Assembly: GCF_001499855.1 (NCBI RefSeq)
Contig: NZ_LQIK01000001.1
Span: forward strand, 372,001-436,000
DNA: 64,000 nucleotides
From: Mycobacterium sp. GA-0227b
Lineage (GTDB): Bacteria > Actinomycetota > Actinomycetes > Mycobacteriales > Mycobacteriaceae
Direction of reading: 5' to 3'
Positions 43,884 through 52,831 of the stretch are shown piece by piece; position 1 is the stretch's first letter; every line of letters starts with the position of its first letter. The notes under the pieces were generated by a model that was given only the letters and a program-made list of their open reading frames with translations, was not told the DNA's origin and ran no database searches. The position numbers and the translations under genes are program-made.

Positions 43884-45449
43884 GTGCTGACCAGGTTCAT
43901 CAGAATCCAGCTTGTGCTGTTCACCATCCTGACGATCATCGCGGTGGTGGTGCTGGGGTGGTACTACCTGCGCATCCCCAGCCTTGTCGGAATCGGCCAG
44001 TACGAGTTGAAGGCCGAGCTCCCACGCTCGGGCGGCCTGTACGCGACGGCCAACGTCACCTACCGCGGCACGCAGATCGGCAAGGTGACCTCGGTCGAGC
44101 CGACCGAGCGGGGAGCGCTGGCGGTGATGAGCATCGATGACCGCTACAAGATCCCCGCCGACGCGACCGCGAACGTGCACTCGGTATCGGCGATCGGCGA
44201 GCAGTACCTGGATCTGGTCTCGACGGGCGACCCGGGCCAGTACCTGGCGCCGGGCTCGACGATCACCGAGAGCACCGTGCCCAGCGAGGTCGGCCCGGCG
44301 CTGGATGCCGCGAACAAGGGTCTGGCCGTACTGCCCAAGGAGAAGATCGACGCGCTACTGACCGAGACGTCACAGGCGGTCGGCGGGCTCGGCCCGGCGC
44401 TGCAGCGGCTGGTGGATTCCACGACCAACATCGCGCAGGGATTCCGCGACAACCTGCCGCAGGTCAACGACATCATCACCAACGCAGGACCGATCCTGGA
44501 CAGCCAGGTGCAGTCCGGCGACAACATCGAGCAGTGGTCGCGCAACCTCAACGTGATCGCCGCGCAGGCGGCCGAGCAGGATGCGGCGCTGCGAAGCGGC
44601 CTGCAGCAGGCCCCACCCACGCTCGACCAGCTGTCGGCGGTGTTCAGCGGTGTGCGCGAGTCGTTGCCGCAGACGCTGGCGAACCTCACCGTCGTCATCG
44701 ACATGCTCAAGCGGTACAACAAGGGCCTGGAGCAGACGCTGGTGGTCCTGCCCCAGGGCTCGGTGGCCGCGCAGGCGGGCACGTTGTTCGAGGACCTGGG
44801 TCAGCTCCCGCTGGCGCTGGGGATCAACCAGCCGCCGCCATGCCTGACCGGCTTCCTGCCCGCGTCGGAATGGCGCTCGCCGGCCGACACCAGCATGGCG
44901 CCGCTGCCGCGCGGTACCTACTGCAAGATCCCGAAGGACTACCAGGGCAACGTCGTACGCGGCGCGCGCAACTATCCGTGCGTCGACGTTCCGGGTAAGC
45001 GGGCCGCGACCCCGATGGAGTGCCGCAGCGACGAACCGTACGTTCCGCTGGGCACCAACCCGTGGTACGGCGACCCGAACCAGGTCCTGTCCTGCCCGGC
45101 CCCTGGCGCGCGCTGCGACCAGGGCGTGAACCCGGGCCGCGGCGTCATGCAGGCGCCGTCGGTCAACAACGGACTGAACCCGGCACCCGCCAGCGACCTG
45201 CCGCCGCCGAACTCAACGGCGCCGGTCAGTGATCCCCTGAGCCCGCCCGGACAGGGCAGCGTGACCTGCAGTGGACAACAACCCAATCCCTGCATCTACA
45301 CTCCGGCACCAGGGCCACCCGGCTCTACGGCGGTGTACAGCCCGACCAGCGGCCAGGTGGTCGGACCCGACGGCGTGAAGTACAACGTCAGCAACTCGAG
45401 TAACCCAGGAGACGACGGATGGAAGGAGATGCTGGCACCCGCCAGCTGA
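43884..45449 (+). CDS. mce1F: Mce family protein Mce1F, 521 aa
   Basis: N-terminal anchor (IQLVLFTILTIIAVVVLGWYY), MCE domain (LKAELPRSGGLYATANVTYRGT), helical region, and a long Cys-containing C-terminal region (PPCLTGFLPASEW, YPCVDVPGK, MECRSDEPYVPLGTNPWYGD), then a Pro/Ser-rich tail. GTG 43884 with a GGGGTGAG ribosome site. The end overlaps the mas1A start by 31 bp. Confidence 0.94.
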   Translation: MLTRFIRIQLVLFTILTIIAVVVLGWYYLRIPSLVGIGQYELKAELPRSGGLYATANVTYRGTQIGKVTSVEPTERGALAVMSIDDRYKIPADATANVHSVSAIGEQYLDLVSTGDPGQYLAPGSTITESTVPSEVGPALDAANKGLAVLPKEKIDALLTETSQAVGGLGPALQRLVDSTTNIAQGFRDNLPQVNDIITNAGPILDSQVQSGDNIEQWSRNLNVIAAQAAEQDAALRSGLQQAPPTLDQLSAVFSGVRESLPQTLANLTVVIDMLKRYNKGLEQTLVVLPQGSVAAQAGTLFEDLGQLPLALGINQPPPCLTGFLPASEWRSPADTSMAPLPRGTYCKIPKDYQGNVVRGARNYPCVDVPGKRAATPMECRSDEPYVPLGTNPWYGDPNQVLSCPAPGARCDQGVNPGRGVMQAPSVNNGLNPAPASDLPPPNSTAPVSDPLSPPGQGSVTCSGQQPNPCIYTPAPGPPGSTAVYSPTSGQVVGPDGVKYNVSNSSNPGDDGWKEMLAPAS

Positions 45450-46063
45450 ACCCCACCGATGCTGATGAGACGCCCGACGAGTCGTTAGCAGTATCCCCAG
45501 ATCCAGAGCCCGCCGAGGAACCGGACACCACCGAAGAACAGACTTCGACCGATCCACGCCGACCATCGCGGATCGGCCGCGGCATGGCCGGCTGCATCTG
45601 CGCAGCGCTGCTCGCGCTCGCTGTCGCCGGGGGCGTCGCGGGTTTCCTGTTGTTCAAGAATGACCAACGGGTCGCGGCCAGCGAGCGCGCCGAAGCGGCC
45701 GCACTGCAGGCGGCCAAGGATTGTGTGGCGGCGACACATGCGCCCGACACCGCCGCAATGACCGCGGCGCAGACCAAGATCATCGACTGCTCGACCGGCG
45801 ACTTCGCCGTGCAGTCCTCGCTGTACGCGGGAGTCCTTGTCGACGCGTACCAGGCCGCCGACGTGCGGGTGCAGGTCTCGGATATGCGCGCAGCGGTGGA
45901 GAAGCACAACGACGACGGATCGTTCGACATCCTGGTCGCGGTGCGGGTCAAGGTCACCAACTCCGACACCGCCGATCAGGAGCAGGGCTACCGGCTGCGT
46001 GTGCGGATGGCGCCGGAAGACGGGACCTACAAGATCGCCGAATTGGATCAGGTCACATCGTGA
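45419..46063 (+). CDS. mas1A: Mce-associated membrane protein Mas1A (Rv0175-like), 214 aa
   Basis: Single transmembrane segment (residues about 55-75, GCICAALLALAVAGGVAGFLL) preceded by an acidic N-terminal tail, then an extracytoplasmic domain of about 130 residues with two cysteines (DCVAATHAP, IIDCSTG). Part of the Mas proteins encoded downstream of mce1; roles in importer assembly or stability are likely. It overlaps mce1F and, by 4 bp, mas1B. Confidence 0.9.
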   Translation: MEGDAGTRQLNPTDADETPDESLAVSPDPEPAEEPDTTEEQTSTDPRRPSRIGRGMAGCICAALLALAVAGGVAGFLLFKNDQRVAASERAEAAALQAAKDCVAATHAPDTAAMTAAQTKIIDCSTGDFAVQSSLYAGVLVDAYQAADVRVQVSDMRAAVEKHNDDGSFDILVAVRVKVTNSDTADQEQGYRLRVRMAPEDGTYKIAELDQVTS

Positions 46064-47043
46064 CGTCGTCGACCCTGACACTCGACACCACCCCGGACTC
46101 GCCGACCGCCGAGGAGGTCGCCGTGGAGCCGGTGGCGTCGTGGGCGGCCAGGGCCGGCGCGTTCGCCATCGATGTCCTGATCGGTGTCGCCGTGCTGGTG
46201 ACGCTGGCATTGGTTTCGCTGACCGCGCCGCTGCGCAGTCCGCTGTGGTGGGGATACATCGCCGCCGTGGTCGTCGTGGTGTTGTTGATCGCGGTCAATC
46301 GCCTTGTGCTGCCTGGCATCGCCGGCTTCTCGCTGGGCCGCGCGGTGTTCGGCATCGCGGTCGTGAAGCGGGACGGCTCACCGGTCGGAGTGTGGCGGCT
46401 GCTGATTCGTGACGTCGCGCACCTGCTCGACACCGCGGCGCTGTTCATCGGCTGGTTGTGGCCGCTATGGGATCGCCGCCGCCGGACCTTCGCCGACCTT
46501 CTGCTGCGGACCGAAGTTCGGCCGACGGCGCGGCCGGCGCGAAATGTGCGCAAGCTGACCGCAATTGCGCTGATCGTCGCGACGATCGGCTGCGCGGCCG
46601 CGATCGGAATCAACTACTGGGTGGTGTACCGGCACGAGCGCGCGGTGGAGGAGACCAGGCAGCAGATCACTGAGCAGGGACCACGGATCGTCGAGCAGAT
46701 GCTCAGCTACAAGCGCGACACCATGCAGGAGGACTTCGCACGCGCCCAGGCCCTGACCACCGACGGTTACCGGGATCAGTTGGTCGCCCAGCAGCGGTCC
46801 GCGCAGGACGCGGGCATCACCTCCAACTCGTACTGGGCAGTGAGCAGCGCGGTGCTTTCAGCGTCGCCCGACGAGGCCGAGATGCTGCTGGCGATGCAGG
46901 GCCAGCGCGGCGACGATCCGAAGAACCTGAAGTTCATCACCGCAACCGTGCGAGCGGATTTCGAGAAGTCGGACGACGGCCAGTGGCAGGTCGCGAATCT
47001 CACGGTGTTGAAGAGACCGCACATGAACGCGCAGGGCCGATGA
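46060..47043 (+). CDS. mas1B: RDD-domain Mce-associated protein Mas1B (Rv0176-like), 327 aa
   Basis: RDD-type membrane domain (residues 25-155) with the paired Arg/Asp motifs (WAARAGAFAIDVLIGVAV; LIRDVAHLLDTAALFIG; LWDRRRRTFADLLLRTEV), then a further transmembrane segment (LTAIALIVATIGCAAAIG) and an extracytoplasmic C-terminal domain. GTG 46060 overlaps the mas1A stop. RDD proteins are membrane proteins of unknown transport-related roles. Confidence 0.9.
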   Translation: MTSSTLTLDTTPDSPTAEEVAVEPVASWAARAGAFAIDVLIGVAVLVTLALVSLTAPLRSPLWWGYIAAVVVVVLLIAVNRLVLPGIAGFSLGRAVFGIAVVKRDGSPVGVWRLLIRDVAHLLDTAALFIGWLWPLWDRRRRTFADLLLRTEVRPTARPARNVRKLTAIALIVATIGCAAAIGINYWVVYRHERAVEETRQQITEQGPRIVEQMLSYKRDTMQEDFARAQALTTDGYRDQLVAQQRSAQDAGITSNSYWAVSSAVLSASPDEAEMLLAMQGQRGDDPKNLKFITATVRADFEKSDDGQWQVANLTVLKRPHMNAQGR

Positions 47044-47591
47044 GCCCGCGGCGCAAGGTCGGATCCGACGAGCGGGATTTCTTCGAAGTGGCGCCGAGGC
47101 CGCCGCGGCGCTGGGCGCTACCGGTCATCGCCGTGGTCGCGTCGCTGTTGATGGCCGCCTCGATCACGGCCGGCGCGCTGATGTTGGTCAGCCACGAATC
47201 CGATCGGCGCGCCGCGGTGAAGGACGCCGCCGCACTCGGTTACGTCAGCCAGTTCATGACCGATTACACGACGCTGGATCCGTTCCACGCCAACGCGTAT
47301 GTGGAACGGATCCTGGCGGAGGGCACCGGCGACTTCGCGAAGATGTTCAAGGAGAAGCAGAACGAGATCCTGATCCAGGTGGCGCGGGCCGAGCCCACCA
47401 CCGGCACCGTGCTCGCCGCGGGGGTGCAGCGGTGGAACGACAACGGCAGCGCCGACGTCCTGGTCGCGACCAAGGTCACCACCAAAGCGGCGGACGGCAA
47501 GTCGACGGTCGAAAGCGGAAATCGTTGGATAGCAACGGCTATCAAGGAAGGACAGCAGTGGAAGATCAGCCAGCTGATCCAGGTGATCTGA
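47040..47591 (+). CDS. mas1C: Mce-associated membrane protein Mas1C (Rv0177-like), 183 aa
   Basis: Short cytoplasmic N-terminus, one transmembrane segment (residues about 25-47, WALPVIAVVASLLMAASITAG), and a soluble domain of about 130 residues with the SnoaL/NTF2-like pattern seen in Mas proteins. ATG 47040 overlaps the mas1B stop (ATGA). It overlaps mas1D by 34 bp. Confidence 0.9.
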   Translation: MSPRRKVGSDERDFFEVAPRPPRRWALPVIAVVASLLMAASITAGALMLVSHESDRRAAVKDAAALGYVSQFMTDYTTLDPFHANAYVERILAEGTGDFAKMFKEKQNEILIQVARAEPTTGTVLAAGVQRWNDNGSADVLVATKVTTKAADGKSTVESGNRWIATAIKEGQQWKISQLIQVI

Positions 47592-48520
47592 CCACTGGGG
47601 AAGCCGCCGCCACGCCGCGTCGTCGCCGGCGGTGGTTCTCCCTCCGCCGGCGGCCGGAAGAGTCGGCGTCCGAGCCGGATTCGGCCGTCGCCGAGGAGAC
47701 GGAGGACGTGGCTCGCGACGAAGCGAAGCCCGCGCCGCGGCCGGTGGGCAAGGCGAACCGCAGGGCCCGAACCCAAGTGTCTGAACCGGAGGCGGCCGAG
47801 CAACCCGACGCCGAATCCGAAGTCGACGAACCGCAAGCTGAGCCCGCCCAACCCGACGCCGAATCCGATGTCGACGAGCCGCAACCTGACGCCGAACCCG
47901 ACGTCGAATCCGCCGCCGGCGAACCGCAAGCGGAGGCGGCCGACGAGTCCGACACCGCCGAATCCGACGCGGAGCCACAGGAAGTGAGGTTCGTGCCGCA
48001 TCGGCCCGCGGGCAGGCGGCTCATCGCCGCTGCGGTGGCGGCGGCGGTGTTGTTCGTCGGCGCCGCGGCGTTCGCCGGGGCGACCCTACAGCCGTACCTC
48101 GCCGAACGTGCCGAGGTCAACACCAAGCTCGAGGTGGCGAGCACGGCCGCGAGGGCGATCTCCACGCTGTGGACGTACACGCCGGACAACATGGAAACAC
48201 TGCCGGACAGAGCGGCGGCGTTCCTCGGCGGTGACTTCGCCTACGAGTACCGCAAGTACATCGACGCGATCGTCGCGACGAACAAGCAGGCGAAGGTCAC
48301 CAACACCACCCAGGTGCTCGGCGCTGCGGTGGAAACCCTGACCCCGACGGAAGCCACCGCGATCGTCTACACCAATTCGGTGGCCACCAGCCCGATGACC
48401 AAGAACATCCCGTCGCTGCGCTACCTGTCCTACCGGTTGACGATGGAACGCCGAGATGCGAAGTGGCTGATCACCCGCATGTCGACCATCACGTCGCTGG
48501 ATCTGACGCCGCAGTTGTAA
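47558..48520 (+). CDS. mas1D: Mce-associated membrane protein Mas1D (Rv0178-like), 320 aa
   Basis: GTG 47558 with GGAAGGA ribosome site. Residues 1-135 form an acidic, proline-rich cytoplasmic tail with repeats of PDAESEVDEPQ / PDAESDVDEPQ, encoded by a 48-bp period. A transmembrane segment (about 145-170, LIAAAVAAAVLFVGAAAFAG) and an extracytoplasmic domain of about 150 residues follow. This tail is much longer than in many relatives and looks like it grew by repeat expansion. Confidence 0.88.
   Translation: MEDQPADPGDLTTGEAAATPRRRRRWFSLRRRPEESASEPDSAVAEETEDVARDEAKPAPRPVGKANRRARTQVSEPEAAEQPDAESEVDEPQAEPAQPDAESDVDEPQPDAEPDVESAAGEPQAEAADESDTAESDAEPQEVRFVPHRPAGRRLIAAAVAAAVLFVGAAAFAGATLQPYLAERAEVNTKLEVASTAARAISTLWTYTPDNMETLPDRAAAFLGGDFAYEYRKYIDAIVATNKQAKVTNTTQVLGAAVETLTPTEATAIVYTNSVATSPMTKNIPSLRYLSYRLTMERRDAKWLITRMSTITSLDLTPQL
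47801..47887 (+). repeat. 48-bp tandem repeat in mas1D
   Basis: CAACCCGACGCCGAATCCGA at 47801 recurs at 47849, period 48 bp, with a diverging partial third unit beginning near 47890. It encodes the PDAES(E/D)VDEPQ acidic repeats. Confidence 0.75.
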
Positions 48521-48527
48521 CCCGGTC

Positions 48528-49217
48528 GTGGCCGTCGAATCCCCTGTCTCACAGCGGTTGACGATCACCTGCCTGCTGCTGCTGACGTTTGCGACCGGCC
48601 TGGTCGACGCGGTCAGCGTGCTGAAGCTCGGGCATGTCTTCGTCGCGAACATGACGGGCAACGTGATCTTTCTGGGCTTCTGGTTCGTTCCGCACTCGAG
48701 CGTCGACGTCACCGCCGCCCTCGTCGCATTCGTCAGCTTCGTGACGGGTGCGGTGGTGAGTGGCCGCTTCGCCCGCCACCTCGGGACCGACATCCGGCGA
48801 TGGCTGGCGATCACGTTGGCCTTCGAAGTCCTGATGTTGGCGGCACTTTCGGTGCTCGCCGGTGCCGGCGTGCTCGACTACCAGGACGACAGAAAGCTGC
48901 TTCTCATCGCCGGACTTGCCGTCACCTTCGGCGTGCAGAATTCCACTGCCCAGCAGTTCGGCATCCAGGAGCTGTCCACCACGGTGTTGACGACGACGAT
49001 CGTGCGGATCGGGTTCGACAGCAGGCTGGCCGGCGGCACCGGGGACCGCGAAAAGCTGCGCTACAGCGTGGTGCTCACCATGTGCGGCGGCGCGATCGTC
49101 GGCGCGACGATGACGCGCTTCACGGTCGCGCCGATCATCGCGTTGGCCGCGGTGATGGTCGCGATCAGCGGGGCGCTGTTCTGGTTCGGCGGCCGGAGAT
49201 CCGGGGCCGACTCTTAG
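48528..49217 (+). CDS. YoaK/DUF1275 family membrane protein, 229 aa
   Basis: Six hydrophobic segments spread over the protein, with the DUF1275 hallmark near the N-terminus (TFATGLVDAVSVLKLGHVFVANMTGN, here in pieces: TGLVDAVSVLKLG, FVANMTGNVIF) and a second in the middle (VTFGVQNSTAQQF). Function unknown; relatives are linked to membrane stress. GTG start at 48528, 7 bp after mas1D, so it may be at the end of the mce1 transcript. It converges on the next gene with a 4-bp overlap. Confidence 0.85.
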   Translation: MAVESPVSQRLTITCLLLLTFATGLVDAVSVLKLGHVFVANMTGNVIFLGFWFVPHSSVDVTAALVAFVSFVTGAVVSGRFARHLGTDIRRWLAITLAFEVLMLAALSVLAGAGVLDYQDDRKLLLIAGLAVTFGVQNSTAQQFGIQELSTTVLTTTIVRIGFDSRLAGGTGDREKLRYSVVLTMCGGAIVGATMTRFTVAPIIALAAVMVAISGALFWFGGRRSGADS

Positions 49218-50296
49218 TTGAACGCCAGCCAGCTGGGCAAGGCGCGTTCGCGCGAGTCGCACAGCACCTGACGGGTGTCGCACGAGCCGCGGGGCACGCC
49301 CGCGCCGGCCCACATCCCGCCGGTGTCACGGCGCAACACGATGGACGACGATCCGCCGCCGTCGAGCAGCACCGCCGCGTCACTGCCCAAGCCGCGGAAC
49401 AGATCCTGGATCTGGTCGGGCGTGTAACTGCCGCCCTGGAAGACGTACATCTCGTCCTTGTCCTTGGCATACCCGATCGCGGTGCGGGCCGCGCTCGGCC
49501 CACCGTCGTTGAGTTGGCCGGTGTCGCCGGGCGCGAGCAGTCCGATGCCTGCCACCGCGACGAACCGCGCGCCCTCGTCGACCAGCGCCTGAATAACGGG
49601 CGACGCCGCGTCGTAGTCGTCGGGACTCTTGGGCGGCACCACATACGGCGCCCCGCCCACCGGAAGGACCATCGTCGACAACGCTTTCCAGTGCTCGTTG
49701 CCGCCGGAGAGCCCTTGCTTGCCCGCGTACGCGATCGTGCCGGTCACCGCGGCGTTGGCCCGGCCCTGCCCGCGGGTATTGTCGACATATGCACCCAACG
49801 GCGAACTGCAGCCGGTCGACTTCCAGGAACCGCCCTTCTGGCCGCGCACGTCGAAGAAGTTGGCGTTGATCGCGATCGTCGGTTGGCCGAGGGCCTGCCA
49901 GGCTTGCAGCGGGGTGAAGATCTCCGACGCCTGCAACAGGCCCTCCCCGGTGCGGGCCCGCGGATCGCGTTCGCAGCGCGCTTGGAAGCCCCGGTGCGAG
50001 TCGACGAGAAGGCGTGGCGCGAGACGAGTGGACGCGGCCTTGATGATCATCAAGTGCCCGCCGCTGGTCATCTCGTACCAACCGCCGCCCGCATTGAGCA
50101 TCGGCGCCGGGTGCCCGCCGCCGAAGTTGTACACAAGGTACGAACCGCGCGTCGTGGCAATGGCATTGGCGAGTAGTTCGCGTGCGCTCGCGGCCTTCGC
50201 GGCCGGGACCCCCGTTGTCGCCGACAGCACCGCGCAGAGCATCAACGATGCGGCCGACGCCGCGAATCGCCGGATGTTTGCCGCAGCCGTCGGCAC
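49214..50296 (-). CDS. Secreted phosphodiester glycosidase-domain protein (lprO position)
   Basis: Resembles NAGPA/DUF2233 phosphodiester glycosidases: NANFFD, SPLGAYVDN, GTIAYAG and especially the C-terminal AVLLDGGGSSSIVLR motif. The start is taken as GTG 50296, which has an AAAGGGG ribosome site and gives MPTAAANIRRFAASAASLML, a clean Sec signal ending AKA-A; ATG 50320 adds eight residues. In M. tuberculosis the gene at this position is lprO; here I see no good lipobox, so it may be secreted rather than lipidated. The substrate is unknown; a cell-wall glycan is likely. Confidence 0.78.
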   Translation of the reverse strand: MPTAAANIRRFAASAASLMLCAVLSATTGVPAAKAASARELLANAIATTRGSYLVYNFGGGHPAPMLNAGGGWYEMTSGGHLMIIKAASTRLAPRLLVDSHRGFQARCERDPRARTGEGLLQASEIFTPLQAWQALGQPTIAINANFFDVRGQKGGSWKSTGCSSPLGAYVDNTRGQGRANAAVTGTIAYAGKQGLSGGNEHWKALSTMVLPVGGAPYVVPPKSPDDYDAASPVIQALVDEGARFVAVAGIGLLAPGDTGQLNDGGPSAARTAIGYAKDKDEMYVFQGGSYTPDQIQDLFRGLGSDAAVLLDGGGSSSIVLRRDTGGMWAGAGVPRGSCDTRQVLCDSRERALPSWLAFN

Positions 50297-50410
50297 CGTC
50301 GCCCCTTTCCGGAAGCCCATAAACTCCAGCCAACCGTAACCACAGGAGAAACGCTGTCAACTTTCGTCACATCTGCATCACAGTTGTGCATCGTCCTGCC
50401 AGAACCCTGA

Positions 50411-50434
50411 GTTTCGAGCCCGAGAAGTGGGTAA
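50411..50434 (+). promoter_or_regulatory. SigF-like promoter of GlsB-type gene
   Basis: GTTT at 50411-50414 and GGGTAA at 50429-50434 are separated by 14 nt, close to the mycobacterial SigF pattern (GTTT, about 15-17 nt, GGGTA). It lies about 48 nt before the ATG at 50483, a sensible leader length. The downstream protein belongs to a general-stress family. Confidence 0.5.
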
Positions 50435-50482
50435 GGAGAGGTGGTAAGCCGTGTACGGCGGACTACGTGGTGAGGAGCGGCA

Positions 50483-50770
50483 ATGATCTGGACCATTATC
50501 AGCGCGATAATTGTCGGCGCGATCATCGGTGCATTGGCCCGACTGGTGATGCCCGGTAAGCAGAACATCGGTGTGCTCATGACGATTCTGTTGGGCATCG
50601 TGGGGTCATTCCTCGGGTCGTGGCTGACCGGCCTGTTCGGTTACAGCAACGAGAACGGCGGATGGGCGGTCATCCCGTTCATCGTCGGTGTCATCGTCGC
50701 GGTCGTGTTGATCGCGATCTACGTTGCAGTCACCGGTCGCAAAGGCACCGGAGCACCGACGGCCCGCTAG
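50483..50770 (+). CDS. GlsB/YeaQ/YmgE family stress membrane protein, 95 aa
   Basis: Three hydrophobic segments with the family pattern IIVGAIIGALARLVMPGKQN, IGVLMTILLGIVGSFLGSWL and WAVIPFIVGVIVAVVLIAIYV. Formerly called transglycosylase-associated protein; produced under stress in many bacteria. ATG 50483 with GAGGAG. The last 4 bp overlap the convergent dehydrogenase. Full length for the family. Confidence 0.9.
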   Translation: MIWTIISAIIVGAIIGALARLVMPGKQNIGVLMTILLGIVGSFLGSWLTGLFGYSNENGGWAVIPFIVGVIVAVVLIAIYVAVTGRKGTGAPTAR

Positions 50771-52071
50771 CGTTGCGGCGGCGCCAACCGGTAGATGGCG
50801 TCCGCGTAGTCGTCGGTGATGTAGACCGCCCCGTCGGGTCCCGTCACGGCGGCCACCGGGCGTCCCCACCGGGAACCGTCGGCTGCCTGAAAGCCGGTGA
50901 CCAGCGTCTGCTGGTTGCCCAAAGTGCCGCCTTGCCAAGGAAAGAACGCCACCTCGGGCGTACGCGGCGGCTCTCTGTTCCACGACCCGTGCACACCGAC
51001 CAGCGCCCCGCTGGCATACCGCTCCGGCAGCACGCCGGTAGTGAAGGTCATGCCCAGCGGCGCCGCGTGTGCACCGAGACTCTGCTCGACCGGCGGCAGC
51101 GAAGCGCAGTCGAGACGGCTGCCGTCGGCATTGGTCTGAACGTCGCGGATGAACGGTAGGTTCGCCGGGCCGCCATCGGGATTGCAGTACGGCCAGCCCA
51201 ATTCGCGTCCTTGCCAGAGTCGGGCGACCGATTCGGGAGGATGGTCGTCGACGTAGTCGGGAACGACCTCCCCGCTCCGCGGGTCCGCCACATTGTCACG
51301 GTTGTTGACCGCGGTCCACACCGACCCATCCGGGGCGATCGCCAAGCCGGTGCCGTTGCGCACGCCCGTGGCGAACGGCTGCGCCTCACCGCCGCCGGGC
51401 GGAACGCGCATGATCGTCGCCCGCGGCGGATCGGCGTCGCGGTCCTCGGCGGAGATGTTGCCGGTCGAGCCGATCGAGAAGTAGACGCTGCCGTCGGGGC
51501 CGACCGCAACGGATTTGAGCGCATGCGCGTAAGCCCCTTTCAGGTCGGGGCTCTTGGCGTCGGGCAGGTTCGCGACGACGGTGCGTCGGTTCGTCGCAGC
51601 ACCGTCGTCGTAGTCGTACACGTCGATCTGGTCGCTTTCCGCGATGTAGAGCGCGTCACCGGCGAACGCCATTCCGTGTGGCTGGTCGAGGTTCTCGAGC
51701 AGCGTCGACTGGCGCGGTTCGGCGCCGGTGGGCTCGAGCCGCAACACCTGGCCGGTGCTCGGCTGGGACACCAGCAGCGTGCCGTCGGGCGCCCACACCG
51801 CCAGCCTGGCCTTCGGTACCCGGGCCCACACCGACATCGACCATCCCGGCGGCACCATCGCTTGCCGAGGCTCGTCGAACGGCGATTGCGCGAGCGGCGA
51901 CGCGACCGCCACGTTGACGGGCGCCAGGTCCGCGGAGGCGGCCACCGTCGGAGCCGCCGGAGTCGACGGCGGGCTCGGCGCACGGCTCGGCTCGGGGCTC
52001 GTGGAGCAGGACGCCACCAGTGCCGCGCCGGCCAGACACGCAATTGCGTTACACCGCAGCCAAACTCGCAT
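50767..52071 (-). CDS. PQQ-dependent sugar dehydrogenase-like lipoprotein, 434 aa
   Basis: Lipoprotein signal MRVWLRCNAIACLAGAALVASC with lipobox LVASC; ATG 52071 with GGGAG ribosome site. A low-complexity Pro/Ser/Ala linker follows (residues 24-50), then a six-bladed propeller typical of soluble glucose/sorbosone dehydrogenases: NLDQPHGMAFAGDALYIAES, SVAVGPDGSVYFSIG, GVRNGTGLAIAPDGSVW, LGMTFTTGVLP, HGSWNREPP and ITDDYADAIYRL. Whether it binds PQQ is unknown. It overlaps the pirin gene by 23 bp. Confidence 0.85.
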   Translation of the reverse strand: MRVWLRCNAIACLAGAALVASCSTSPEPSRAPSPPSTPAAPTVAASADLAPVNVAVASPLAQSPFDEPRQAMVPPGWSMSVWARVPKARLAVWAPDGTLLVSQPSTGQVLRLEPTGAEPRQSTLLENLDQPHGMAFAGDALYIAESDQIDVYDYDDGAATNRRTVVANLPDAKSPDLKGAYAHALKSVAVGPDGSVYFSIGSTGNISAEDRDADPPRATIMRVPPGGGEAQPFATGVRNGTGLAIAPDGSVWTAVNNRDNVADPRSGEVVPDYVDDHPPESVARLWQGRELGWPYCNPDGGPANLPFIRDVQTNADGSRLDCASLPPVEQSLGAHAAPLGMTFTTGVLPERYASGALVGVHGSWNREPPRTPEVAFFPWQGGTLGNQQTLVTGFQAADGSRWGRPVAAVTGPDGAVYITDDYADAIYRLAPPQR

Positions 52072-52813
52072 GCATCTCCCAAACCAGGATCTCGGCGGGC
52101 GTGGTGGCCGTGACGCGCTGCCCGCCCGACCCGGTGAAGCGCACCGCGTCGCCCTCGTGCAGGGCACCCGCGCCCTCGAGCGTCACCTCACCGCGGGGGA
52201 CGAACAGATGCAGATACCGCGCCTGCGGCAACTCGACGGTGTCGCCGGGTCGCATGCGGGCGCCGTGCAGGGCGGCGTGCCTGTTGCGGATGGCGATCGC
52301 GGTCTGACCGCGGTGCTCGGGCATACCGGAGGCGATGGTCACCAACCCGCCGCGCAGCAGTTCGTCGTCGATCTCGAGCTGCTGATAACCCGGGTCGATC
52401 CCGGACTCGTCCGGCACGACCCACATCTGGACGAAATGCACCGGCTCACTATGCGTCTCGGCGCCGGTCACCGTCCACGAGTCGTTCTTCTCGGAGTGCA
52501 GAATGCCGCGACCGGCCGACATCCGCTGTGCCAGACCGGGATAGATGACTCCAGAGTGACCGGTGGAGTCCTGGTGCACCAGCGATCCGCGTAATACCCA
52601 GGTGACGATCTCCATGTCGCGGTGCGGATGGGTGTCGAACCCGGCACCCGGTGCCACGATGTCGTCGTTGTTGACCAGCAGCAAACCGTGGTGGGTGTTC
52701 TCGGGCTCGTAGTGGCTGCCGAAGGAGAACGAGTGCTTGGAGTCCAGCCAGGAGATCTTGGTCTTCGCGCGGTCGTCGGCACGCCGGATGTCGACGGCTT
52801 CCGCTGCGGCCAT
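52049..52813 (-). CDS. Pirin family protein (Rv0181c-like), 254 aa
   Basis: Bicupin. The metal site lies in FDTHPHRDMEIVTWVLRG, HQDSTGHSG and SAGRGILHSEKN; the HxH...H...E ligand set of pirins is present. The YhaK-like branch is suggested by DRAKTKISWLDSKHSFSFG. The start is fixed by a leaderless -10 box ending 6 nt upstream. Different subfamily from the pirin at 2398. Confidence 0.9.
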   Translation of the reverse strand: MAAAEAVDIRRADDRAKTKISWLDSKHSFSFGSHYEPENTHHGLLLVNNDDIVAPGAGFDTHPHRDMEIVTWVLRGSLVHQDSTGHSGVIYPGLAQRMSAGRGILHSEKNDSWTVTGAETHSEPVHFVQMWVVPDESGIDPGYQQLEIDDELLRGGLVTIASGMPEHRGQTAIAIRNRHAALHGARMRPGDTVELPQARYLHLFVPRGEVTLEGAGALHEGDAVRFTGSGGQRVTATTPAEILVWEMHASLAAV

Positions 52814-52819
52814 GCCTCC

Positions 52820-52825
52820 AGGGTA
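52820..52825 (-). promoter_or_regulatory. -10 box TACCCT, leaderless architecture
   Basis: On the minus strand TACCCT, then GGAGGC (6 nt), then ATG at 52813. The GGAGG is only 1 nt from the start and so cannot serve as a normal ribosome site. Confidence 0.5.
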
Positions 52826-52831
52826 GCGGCG

